12,700 bases of DNA, taken from contig HF990649.1 of the NCBI GenBank assembly GCA_000432135.1, positions 770 through 13,469 of the forward strand, in the 5' to 3' direction. Shown here piece by piece: positions 7,088 through 12,700 of this stretch. This stretch comes from Firmicutes bacterium CAG:124 (GTDB lineage Bacteria > Bacillota > Clostridia > Oscillospirales > Oscillospiraceae). A program made the translations under genes and the position numbers. How positions within the stretch are numbered: position 1 is the first letter of the stretch; each line of letters starts with the position of its first letter. Below the pieces are notes generated by a model. The model had not been told where the DNA came from, did not search any database, and saw nothing but the letters and a program-made list of their open reading frames with translations.

Positions 7088-8284
7088 TCAGAGAATTGTC
7101 CGGTGTGCGGCAGCGGCATATGCCACGCCGGTTCTTCTGGCGGCCTCCGCGACGGCCTTTGCGACGGCTGGGCCGACGCGGTGGTCGAAGGCTTTGGGGA
7201 TGATATAGTCCTCCGAAAGCTCCTCATCGGAGATGAGCTCTGCCAGCGCGTGCGCGGCGGCGACCTTCATCTCCTCGTTGATATCGCCTGCGCGCACGTC
7301 GAACGCGCCGCGGAAGATGCCGGGGAAGGCCAGAACATTGTTGATCTGGTTCGGGTAATCGCTTCGGCCGGTCGAGACGACCTTTGCGCCGCCCGCCTTT
7401 GCATCCTCCGGAAAGATCTCCGGCGTCGGGTTCGCGCAGGCGAAGACGATGGCGTCCCTGTTCATGGTCTTGACCATCTCGGTGGTAACGGTTCCGGGCG
7501 CGGAGACGCCGATGAACACGTCCGCGCCGACGAGTATGTCGGCAAGGCTCCCGGCCTTATGCTCCAGATTCGTGACCTCCGCCATCTCTTCCTTGATCCA
7601 GTTGAGGCCGTCCCGGCCCTTGTAAATTGCGCCCTTGCGGTCGCACATGGTCACATTTTTGAAGCCTGCGGACAGGAGCAGCTTCACGATTGCAATCGCT
7701 GCCGCGCCTGCACCGGACGTGACGATCCTCACGTCCTCCTTCTTTTTGCCGACGACCTTCAGCGCATTGGTCAGGCCCGCAAGCGTGATGACCGCCGTGC
7801 CGTGCTGGTCATCGTGGAAGATGGGGATGTCACAGCGCTCCTTGAGCTTGCGCTCGATCTCAAAGCAGCGGGGAGCGGAAATATCCTCCAGATTCACGCC
7901 GCCGAACGAGCCGGAGATGAGTGCGACGGTATTGACGAATTCGTCCACATCATGCGTCCTGACGCACAGTGGGAACGCGTCCACATCGCCGAAGGCCTTG
8001 AAGAGCACGCACTTGCCCTCCATGACCGGCATACCGGCCTCCGGGCCGATATCGCCGAGGCCGAGAACGGCGGAGCCGTCGGTAATGACGGCGCATAAAT
8101 TCCAGCGGCGGGTCAGCTCGTAGCTTTTGTTGATGTCTTTTTGAATTTCGAGGCACGGCTGCGCCACGCCCGGCGTGTAGGCAAGCGACAGATCGTCCTT
8201 CGTCTCGACCGGCACGCGCGCCGTGACCTCGATTTTTCCCTTCCATTCGCCATGCAGACGAAGGGATTCCTTTGCGTAATCCAT
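7088..8284 (-). CDS. NAD(P)-dependent malic enzyme (malate -> pyruvate + CO2)
   Basis: Oxidatively decarboxylates malate to pyruvate in the cytosol, with a divalent metal. The 398 residues match the short bacterial form without a phosphotransacetylase domain. Visible residues are catalytic Tyr Y36 in AYTPGVA, catalytic Lys K91 in MPVMEGK, metal ligands E133/D134 (LEDISAP) and D159 (FHDDQHGTAVI), a Rossmann loop TSGAGAAAIAI (189-199), and the conserved ANPTPEIFPEDA and YPNQINNVLAFPGIFRGA. An acidic D215 in MCDRKG after the second strand could favour NAD, but this is not decisive. ATG at 8284 has GAAAGGAAG just upstream; the longer frame to 8332 starts inside a hairpin and is rejected. It is the last gene of the IclR-linked operon, separated from the AllA-like gene by 68 bases that contain that hairpin, so its level may differ from the upstream genes. 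Confidence 0.95.
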   Translation of the reverse strand: MDYAKESLRLHGEWKGKIEVTARVPVETKDDLSLAYTPGVAQPCLEIQKDINKSYELTRRWNLCAVITDGSAVLGLGDIGPEAGMPVMEGKCVLFKAFGDVDAFPLCVRTHDVDEFVNTVALISGSFGGVNLEDISAPRCFEIERKLKERCDIPIFHDDQHGTAVITLAGLTNALKVVGKKKEDVRIVTSGAGAAAIAIVKLLLSAGFKNVTMCDRKGAIYKGRDGLNWIKEEMAEVTNLEHKAGSLADILVGADVFIGVSAPGTVTTEMVKTMNRDAIVFACANPTPEIFPEDAKAGGAKVVSTGRSDYPNQINNVLAFPGIFRGAFDVRAGDINEEMKVAAAHALAELISDEELSEDYIIPKAFDHRVGPAVAKAVAEAARRTGVAYAAAAHRTIL

Positions 8285-8305
8285 AGTGCTTCCTTTCAGA
8301 AAGAA

Positions 8306-8330
8306 GAGCGGCTGCTTTGAACAGCCGCTC
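8306..8330 (-). terminator. Hairpin between the AllA-like and malic enzyme genes
   Basis: GAGCGGCTG (8306-8314) pairs perfectly with CAGCCGCTC (8322-8330) around a 7-base loop. On the minus strand the hairpin is followed by the mixed, T-rich TTCTTTCT, so it may be a partial terminator or an mRNA-stabilising 3' end rather than a full stop. No convincing separate promoter for the malic enzyme gene is visible in the 68-base gap. Confidence 0.6.
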
Positions 8331-8352
8331 AATAATTATGAGTTGCCGGAGA

Positions 8353-8847
8353 TCAAGCTTCGATCCGAAGTTTATCGGCTTCCGGAGCGGTCAGGACCGT
8401 ACAGTCATAGGCATAGAGCCGTTCCGGCAGGATGATGAGCGTCTGCAGGGAGTCTGTATCCACGCAGAACGGGCCGTGGTGCCAGACGCCGGGGCGAAGC
8501 GTGACCATCGTTCCCTTTGGAACGCGGAAAACCTCGACCTCGTCATACGGGACATGGTCAGCAGGACCGGCAGGCGCGACGTGGATATACGTATCGCCGT
8601 CGAGCGGCAGCATGGCCTCTGCACAGGTGTTATGGTATTTATAGGTGTCGATCACGAGCGGACGGCGATAGACCTTCGTGATGGAAAGGCCGACGGAGGC
8701 GCACGGGGAGTAAACGGTCGTCATATCGCGGTAAAATTCAATAGGATCCGTGCCGATGTGTGGGCCTGCGGCATGGAGCATATCGGCAAATGTGCCGTAT
8801 AAAGCAAATTTCTCGGCGCTTAATTCCTGAACATGGACAGTTTTCAT
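8353..8847 (-). CDS. Ureidoglycolate lyase family protein (AllA-like)
   Basis: Belongs by pattern to the ureidoglycolate lyase family (PF04115, cupin-like fold), whose founding member AllA splits ureidoglycolate into glyoxylate and urea. At 164 residues it is the length of E. coli AllA (about 160). Shared landmarks are an N-terminal strand and start of domain (VQELSAEKFALYGTF, like AllA's LSQEAFSAYGDV), a central histidine region (H72) followed by AMLPLDGDTYIHV, and KGTMVTLRPGVWHHGPF (111-127), whose VWHH is conserved in AllA. The remaining sequence is divergent, so the real substrate may be another hydroxy- or oxo-acid adduct. ATG at 8847 has AAGGAGG overlapping the SDR stop codon (TAAGGAGG), evidence of translational coupling. 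The extension to 8880 lacks a ribosome-binding site. Family confidence is fairly good; activity is unproven. Confidence 0.78.
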   Translation of the reverse strand: MKTVHVQELSAEKFALYGTFADMLHAAGPHIGTDPIEFYRDMTTVYSPCASVGLSITKVYRRPLVIDTYKYHNTCAEAMLPLDGDTYIHVAPAGPADHVPYDEVEVFRVPKGTMVTLRPGVWHHGPFCVDTDSLQTLIILPERLYAYDCTVLTAPEADKLRIEA

Positions 8848-8860
8848 GCCTGTTTCCTCC

Positions 8861-9604
8861 TTAGAAATTGTCGATCTCAACGGTCGGCAGGACCTGAAGC
8901 TGCTTGAACAGGACCTTTTCCGGCGATGTGACGATCAGCTCGGCAATGTCCGCCAGTGTCTCGACCGGGAGCATTGCGTCCGTGCCGAACGAATGTGTCC
9001 ACCGCGTCCACCAGCTTGTTGCCGTAGAGCCGGGGCAGAGCGCCGTGACGCGGATGCCGTACTTGAGCAGATATTTCTGCATACACTCGGTAAAGCCGTT
9101 GATGGCGAACTTTGTTGCGGTATAGATGCCGTTGTTGTTGACGGGGTCGGGAATACCGCGGATGGCAGACATGGAGGAAATGTTCAGAATATTGCCGCCG
9201 CCGGTCTTTTCAAAGTACGGGACCGAGAGCTTGACAGCGTAGATCGTGCCCTTGAGGTTCACATCGATGGTGGTGTCCACGTCAGACTTTGTCAGCTCCT
9301 CAAACGGCGTCATAACGCCGGTACCGGCAGCGTTGACCAGCAGATCCAGTCGGCCGTAGGTCTGCCACGAAGTCTTAAAGGCAGCTGCGATCGCGTCAAA
9401 GTCGGTGTTGCTTGCCTGAATGCCGAGGAAGCGGACCCCGAGCGGCTCAACCTGTGCCTTCATGGCTGCAAGCTCGTCTTCCTTGCGGGCAATAACGGTC
9501 AGGTTCATGCCAAGGCGTGCCATGCGCATCGCAATTGCGTTGCCGATCCCGCGCGTACCGCCGATGATAAAACCTGTCTTGCCGTGCAGATCCAGTTTCT
9601 CCAT
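8861..9604 (-). CDS. Short-chain dehydrogenase/reductase (SDR)
   Basis: Classical 247-residue SDR, predicted to oxidise or reduce a hydroxy/oxo group with NAD(P)(H). It shows a nucleotide motif GGTRGIG (15-21), R40 after the second strand (VIARKEDE; Arg here often favours NADP), NAAG (91-94), catalytic Ser in NISSMSA (about 141-147) and the Y-x3-K pair Y161/K165 (GIYTATK). N116 in DVNLKG completes the tetrad. Residues 197-204 read SWWTRWTH where SDRs usually have a hydrophobic, non-aromatic substrate-loop start; the neighbouring frame reads KLVDAVDTF there, so two small compensating indels are suspected (see findings). Downstream the frame is normal (MLPVETLADIAELI). ATG at 9604 has AGGAGGG about 8 bases upstream. 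It sits 17 bases after the Ldh_2-type gene in the operon. The substrate is unknown. Confidence 0.9.
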   Translation of the reverse strand: MEKLDLHGKTGFIIGGTRGIGNAIAMRMARLGMNLTVIARKEDELAAMKAQVEPLGVRFLGIQASNTDFDAIAAAFKTSWQTYGRLDLLVNAAGTGVMTPFEELTKSDVDTTIDVNLKGTIYAVKLSVPYFEKTGGGNILNISSMSAIRGIPDPVNNNGIYTATKFAINGFTECMQKYLLKYGIRVTALCPGSTATSWWTRWTHSFGTDAMLPVETLADIAELIVTSPEKVLFKQLQVLPTVEIDNF

Positions 9605-9621
9605 TGTTTTTCCCTCCTGCG

Positions 9622-10668
9622 TTATAAATATTCTTCAAATGTGAATCCGAACGGTGCAGCCTGTTCATTCAGTTCGCTGATCTGGAACGGCTGGATGGGA
9701 ACGCCGCCCTTTTTGCGGTTGGCGATCTCGGCGCGGAATTCGATCTCACCCGGCATGAGAACTTCGTCCGTGCCGGCTTCAAGCTTCACGTTTTTGATCT
9801 CATCGATCAGAGCATCGACATTGCGGCGGAACTCGCCCTGCTCACAGAATGCCTCTGTCTTGATGGCGAGGAAGCTGCTGCCGACGATGGGCTTGTCCTT
9901 CGGCGTATCGACCGCGACGCCGAAGCGGCTGCCGTTGAGCACACCGGAGAGCATATCCACGATCGCCGCCATGCCGTAGCCCTTGTAGCCGAGCGGCAGC
10001 AGAATGCCGCGGAAGGCCTGCGCGGCGTCGGTCGTGCGGCTGCCGTCGATTGCGAGCGCCCAGTCGTCCGGGACAGGCTCACCCTTTTTCATGTTGACGA
10101 GCAGCTTGCCGCGGGAAACGCGGCTGGTGGCCATATCCAGCAGGACTGGCAGATGCTTTTCGGCGGGAAGCGCGACGGCGATGGGGTTCGTGCCCAGCCG
10201 CTTTTCCACGCCGCCGAACGGCGCGACAAACGCGCCGGAATTGGTCATCGAAAAGCCGATCATGCCGCGCTTTTCGGCCATCATGGCGTAATAGCCCGCA
10301 GTGCCGTAGTGGCTGCCGTTGCGCAGGCCGACGTAGCCGACGCCGAACTGCTCCGCCTTTTCAATGGCAAGCTCCATGGCCTTCGTCGCTGCGACCTGGC
10401 CAAGCCCGTCGTGTGCATCGATGAGCGCGGTCGCGCCGTAATCTCTGACGATCTCCGGCACGGCTCTCGCGTCGCACAGGCCGGAGATGAGCTTTTCCGT
10501 GTAGAGCGGGATGCGCGTCAGGCCGTGGGTCGTGACGCTGCGGATCTCGGCGTCGATCAGATTGTCGGCGATCATGCCCGCGTCTGCCTTGCTGACGTGG
10601 TAATAGCCGAACAGATCGATCACGTACTGCCGGATGCGTTCCGGCTTGACATAGATGGTGCCGTCCAT
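9622..10668 (-). CDS. Ldh_2-family 2-hydroxyacid dehydrogenase (malate/L-lactate/ureidoglycolate type)
   Basis: NAD(P)-dependent oxidoreductase of PF02615, the family of AllD (ureidoglycolate dehydrogenase), YiaK (2,3-diketogulonate reductase), sulfolactate dehydrogenase ComC and cyclic imino-acid reductases. At 348 residues it has the normal length. Family landmarks are SVTTHGLTRIPLY (44-56) with the presumed catalytic H48, NGSHYGTAGYYA (117-128), MTNSGAFVAPFGG (141-153), LGTNPIAVALPA (158-169), LLDMATS (176-182) and LPLGYKGYG (224-232). ATG at 10668 lies 12 bases after the DapA-like stop, whose TAA is part of TAAGGAGG, so translation is coupled. Substrate cannot be read from the sequence. 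Co-location with an AllA-family gene and an IclR regulator makes a ureidoglycolate-like or other 2-hydroxyacid plausible; this is inference. Confidence 0.9.
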   Translation of the reverse strand: MDGTIYVKPERIRQYVIDLFGYYHVSKADAGMIADNLIDAEIRSVTTHGLTRIPLYTEKLISGLCDARAVPEIVRDYGATALIDAHDGLGQVAATKAMELAIEKAEQFGVGYVGLRNGSHYGTAGYYAMMAEKRGMIGFSMTNSGAFVAPFGGVEKRLGTNPIAVALPAEKHLPVLLDMATSRVSRGKLLVNMKKGEPVPDDWALAIDGSRTTDAAQAFRGILLPLGYKGYGMAAIVDMLSGVLNGSRFGVAVDTPKDKPIVGSSFLAIKTEAFCEQGEFRRNVDALIDEIKNVKLEAGTDEVLMPGEIEFRAEIANRKKGGVPIQPFQISELNEQAAPFGFTFEEYL

Positions 10669-10680
10669 AATAACGCCTCC

Positions 10681-11607
10681 TTATCCAAGCTTGTAATAGC
10701 CGAAGTCCCGCATGACTGCCGTCAGCTCCGCGCGGACGCTGTCGGGCAGCGGATGGATGGGCCTGCGGGGCAGGCCGATGGGGATACCGCGCATGGTCAG
10801 CCCCTCCTTGATGATCGCCAGCCACGGGGAGGGTAGGCCCTCCTGCGTCGGCTCGTTGAAGAAGTGCATATATTTGCGGCAGACGGTCATGATGTAGTCT
10901 CTGGCCTCAAGCGGTTTGCCAGCCTTGCAGAGGTCGTAAACATGGACCGTCTCCGCCGGGAAGAGCGTGCCGACACCGGTGATCCAGCCGTCGGCATACA
11001 TCGTAAGCGCCTCGGCGGGGAGATTGTCATAGCCGTAGAAGATGGAGAAGCCGTCGTCCTTGCACAGGGCACGCATATTCTGGTGGCGGTAAATGTCGTG
11101 CGCGGAATCCTTGATGGCGTCGATGATACCGTCGTTATACAGCCTCGCAATGAGCTTCTCACTCAGCCAGCAGCCGGTCAGGTATGGGTTGTGATAGAGG
11201 ATCAGCGGGACCGAGAGTTCGGCACGGATGGCCTTATAATGGTCGTAGGCTTCCTCCTCGTTCGGCGTAATGTACCAGGGGGTGACGACCATGACGCCGT
11301 CGGCCCCGGCTTCCTCCGCGGCCTTGGAGAGCAGGATCGCGTCAGAGGTGCGGTACGCGCCGGTGCAGGCATAAACCTTGCAGCGATGGTTCACGTATTC
11401 GATGGTGTGGCGGTTGATCTCCAGCTGCTCCTCCAGCGTCATGGATACCAGCTCGCCCGTGCTGCCGCAGGGGATGACGCCCGTCGCGCCGTTTTCGATC
11501 AGAAAGTCGATCAGCTTGTCAAGCGCAGGATAATTGACATGTTCATCCTCCCCGCAGAAGGGAGTCACAAGCGGGAATACAACACCACCTAATTTTTGCT
11601 TTTTCAT
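10681..11607 (-). CDS. DapA/N-acetylneuraminate lyase family aldolase or hydro-lyase
   Basis: A (beta/alpha)8 Schiff-base enzyme that handles pyruvate or another 2-oxoacid. The 308 residues show GSTGE (48-52), TPWYITP (109-115) with Y112, the active-site Tyr Y138 in LYHNPY, and the Schiff-base Lys K166 in AIKDS. The residue expected to be Arg in true dihydrodipicolinate synthases (YNVPSRTG) is Leu143 here (YHNPYLTG), and GSTGE rather than GTTGE also points to an aldolase of the lyase subgroup. It is therefore unlikely to make lysine precursors. It is the first gene of the operon, 230 bases from the divergent IclR gene, with AAAGGAG about 8 bases before ATG 11607. Candidate substrates include 2-keto-3-deoxy sugar acids, 4-hydroxy-2-oxo acids and related compounds; none is demonstrated. 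Confidence 0.9.
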   Translation of the reverse strand: MKKQKLGGVVFPLVTPFCGEDEHVNYPALDKLIDFLIENGATGVIPCGSTGELVSMTLEEQLEINRHTIEYVNHRCKVYACTGAYRTSDAILLSKAAEEAGADGVMVVTPWYITPNEEEAYDHYKAIRAELSVPLILYHNPYLTGCWLSEKLIARLYNDGIIDAIKDSAHDIYRHQNMRALCKDDGFSIFYGYDNLPAEALTMYADGWITGVGTLFPAETVHVYDLCKAGKPLEARDYIMTVCRKYMHFFNEPTQEGLPSPWLAIIKEGLTMRGIPIGLPRRPIHPLPDSVRAELTAVMRDFGYYKLG

Positions 11608-11633
11608 AGTTGGTTCTCCTTTATGAGGCTATT

Positions 11634-11651
11634 TTGGAATATCTATTCCAA
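11634..11651. promoter_or_regulatory. Perfect palindrome, probable IclR-family operator
   Basis: TTGGAATA-TC-TATTCCAA: perfect 8-base arms around a 2-base centre. It closely resembles the TGGAAA...TTTCCA site described for E. coli IclR. It lies between the predicted operon promoter and the DapA-like start, at about +5 to +22, where a bound repressor would block transcription. Binding by the adjacent IclR protein is inference. Confidence 0.7.
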
Positions 11652-11655
11652 TATT

Positions 11656-11740
11656 CAAAAACAGCATAACGGAATCAAAAACAGAATGCAATATGCAAAA
11701 TAGCTAAATTCTCCATGTTGGATTTGTGCAAAACAGAATG
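11656..11740. repeat. Phased CAAAA(A)CAG direct repeats
   Basis: CAAAAACAG occurs at 11656-11664 and 11676-11684, and CAAAATAG at 11696-11703, each exactly 20 bases apart (about two helical turns). A fourth copy, CAAAACAG at 11729-11736, is out of phase but shares the flank AATG with the second. They overlap the predicted operon promoter and could be protein-binding half sites or cause A-tract bending. Confidence 0.5.
11663..11691 (-). promoter_or_regulatory. Predicted promoter of the catabolic operon
   Basis: On the minus strand TTGCAT (-35, 11691-11686) is followed after 17 bases by TATGCT (-10, 11668-11663), placing the start near 11656. The match is moderate, as expected for a regulated promoter. 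The palindrome at 11634-11651 lies immediately downstream. Confidence 0.5.
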
Positions 11741-11776
11741 TGGCCAGAGAATTCAGACCGTTGGTGGTCTTGATGG

Positions 11777-11806
11777 TTGACGCACTTCCGATATTTACGG
11801 TATAAT
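11777..11806 (+). promoter_or_regulatory. Predicted promoter of the IclR-family regulator gene
   Basis: TTGACG (11777-11782) and a perfect TATAAT (11801-11806) are 18 bases apart. The predicted start near 11813 leaves a short leader of about 25 bases containing GGAGGG. The palindrome is more than 120 bases upstream, so autoregulation would need a second site; an imperfect TCCA-TGT-TGGA at 11712-11722 is the only candidate I see. Confidence 0.7.
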
Positions 11807-11837
11807 CAAAGACAAAGTATTAGCGGCGGAGGGAACG

Positions 11838-12617
11838 ATGGAAAAGAAGGAACAAGGCACGGTGCAGGCACTTGAACGCGGTCTAAAAATTCTGGAATTG
11901 CTGATGCAGGAAAAGCGGCCAATGGGCGTCAACGAGATCGCAAAATGCCAGGGCATCACGCCGTCAGCGGCGTATCGGATATTAAAGACACTGGAGGCAA
12001 CCGGCTGGAGCTTCCAGATGTCGGATGATAAATACATTCCGGGCGAAAAGCTGTCGTATGTCACGGAGAAGAATAATTTTCACCTTGCGCTGGCCGAGGT
12101 GGCGTATCCGGTCATGCAGGAGCTGACGGCGCGGGAGATCCTTCCGATGAATCTCGTCGTCCGGCAGGACCGCCGATTCTTCATTTTGCAGCAGACGCGC
12201 ACGAACCGGTACGTCGATTTTGTCGCGCCGGTCGGCTCGGCGCTGCCGCTGCACGCATCCGCGGGCGGAAAAATTCTGCTCTGCGAGCTGCCGGAGGTGC
12301 TGCGGGCGCAGTTTCTGGACGGAATTTCGTTCGAGTCCATGACACCGAACACCATCTGCACCAAGCGCAGCTTTCTGGAGGAGCTGGACAAGGTCCGGCA
12401 GCAGGGCTATGCGCTCGATTATTTTGAATCGCTGTCGCACACCTGCTGTGTGGCCGTGCCGGTCCGAAGCCCGGAGGGGGAGATCTACGCGGCGCTGTCG
12501 TTTTCCGGCATCACGGACGTGACCTCGCGCGAGCAGCTTGCCTATTATCTCCCGCAGCTCCGTGAGGCGGCGCAGACGATCACGCGCAGGCTGTTTCTGC
12601 TGCGCGAACAGGTTTAA
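11838..12617 (+). CDS. IclR-family transcriptional regulator
   Basis: A 259-residue DNA-binding regulator. The N-terminal winged helix-turn-helix (about 7-68) reads VQALERGLKILELL, MGVNEIAKCQGITPSAAYR and ILKTLEATGW. The effector domain (about 80-255) has the family signature PLHASAGGKILLCELPE (137-152), GYALDYFES (190-198) and CCVAVPVRSPEGEI with AALSFSG (203-224). Members sense small organic acids or sugar acids; glyoxylate and pyruvate (IclR) and glyoxylate/allantoin (AllR) are the well-known cases. It is divergent from the five-gene operon and most likely controls it through the TTGGAATA palindrome. The ATG has GGAGG 5 bases upstream. The gene ends in its own terminator and is monocistronic. 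Confidence 0.95.
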   Translation: MEKKEQGTVQALERGLKILELLMQEKRPMGVNEIAKCQGITPSAAYRILKTLEATGWSFQMSDDKYIPGEKLSYVTEKNNFHLALAEVAYPVMQELTAREILPMNLVVRQDRRFFILQQTRTNRYVDFVAPVGSALPLHASAGGKILLCELPEVLRAQFLDGISFESMTPNTICTKRSFLEELDKVRQQGYALDYFESLSHTCCVAVPVRSPEGEIYAALSFSGITDVTSREQLAYYLPQLREAAQTITRRLFLLREQV

Positions 12618-12626
12618 AACAAAATG

Positions 12627-12669
12627 AAAAGCAGGCATCCTGCAAATGAACACAGGATGCCTGCTTTTT
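12627..12669 (+). terminator. Intrinsic terminator of the regulator gene
   Basis: A long perfect stem, GCAGGCATCCTG (12631-12642) with CAGGATGCCTGC (12653-12664), encloses a 10-base loop and is followed by TTTTT. The A-rich flank upstream (12627-12630) pairs with the T tract, extending the stem. Confidence 0.93.
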
Positions 12670-12700
12670 CTAGGGTGTATCTGAAAACTCATGATGTGAC

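Noticed and set aside
6890..8098. Plus-strand open frame of 402 codons opposite malic enzyme
   Set aside because: Antisense to a fully conserved malic enzyme, and it runs through that operon's terminator.
8285..8332. N-terminal extension of malic enzyme to TTG 8332
   Set aside because: The extension is encoded by the hairpin between the genes and adds no family sequence; ATG 8284 has a proper ribosome-binding site.
8846..9979. Plus-strand open frame of 377 codons opposite the SDR and Ldh_2 genes
   Set aside because: Antisense to two well-supported enzymes; no recognisable domain.
11656..11740. CRISPR-like array
   Set aside because: The repeats are only 8-9 bases, degenerate and lie over a promoter; no cas genes are present.
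11720..11760. Sigma-54 promoter for the catabolic operon (TGGC...TTTTGCA on the minus strand)
   Set aside because: The GG-to-GC spacing is 14 instead of 10 bases, and the regulator is IclR-type, not a sigma-54 activator.

Overview
The window is a chromosomal segment of a GC-rich Clostridia-type Firmicute. Likely the Oscillospiraceae, judging from DnaD/DnaI-type helicase-loading genes, zinc-ribbon housekeeping proteins, strong AGGAGG ribosome-binding sites and GC-rich codon use; this assignment is inference. Every gene is intact except metG, which is cut by the left edge. I see no rRNA, tRNA, CRISPR array, prophage or complete insertion sequence.

Left part (1-5240). The 5' two-thirds of metG (methionyl-tRNA synthetase) lies on the minus strand and shares a compact divergent promoter region with a plus-strand run of four genes: a DUF2156/LPG_synthase_C protein, a GNAT acetyltransferase, a DnaD-domain primosomal protein and a DnaC/DnaI-like AAA+ helicase loader. 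The last two form the chromosomal helicase-loading pair. The run ends at a strong hairpin that also serves the converging minus-strand genes.

Middle part (5240-6943). A two-gene minus-strand unit encodes a small coiled-coil/zinc-ribbon protein and a four-helix membrane protein with three tandem zinc ribbons. It has its own TTGAAA/TATAAT promoter. Function is unknown.

Right part (7041-12670). A minus-strand five-gene catabolic operon encodes a DapA/N-acetylneuraminate-lyase-family enzyme, an Ldh_2-family 2-hydroxyacid dehydrogenase (AllD/YiaK type), an SDR oxidoreductase, a ureidoglycolate-lyase-family protein (AllA-like) and a malic enzyme. An IclR-family regulator is divergently transcribed. 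The 230-bp region between them holds a near-ideal IclR-type palindrome just downstream of the predicted operon promoter, plus 20-bp-phased repeats. The set suggests breakdown of a hydroxy/oxo-carboxylic acid to pyruvate. It combines the two ureidoglycolate enzyme families with an IclR regulator, as in allantoin systems, but no allantoin-specific upstream enzymes are present. The substrate is unknown, and this is the best candidate for an undescribed system here.

Other points of note are a short stretch in the SDR gene that looks like a pair of compensating frameshifts, and a sharp base-composition change inside the helicase-loader gene.
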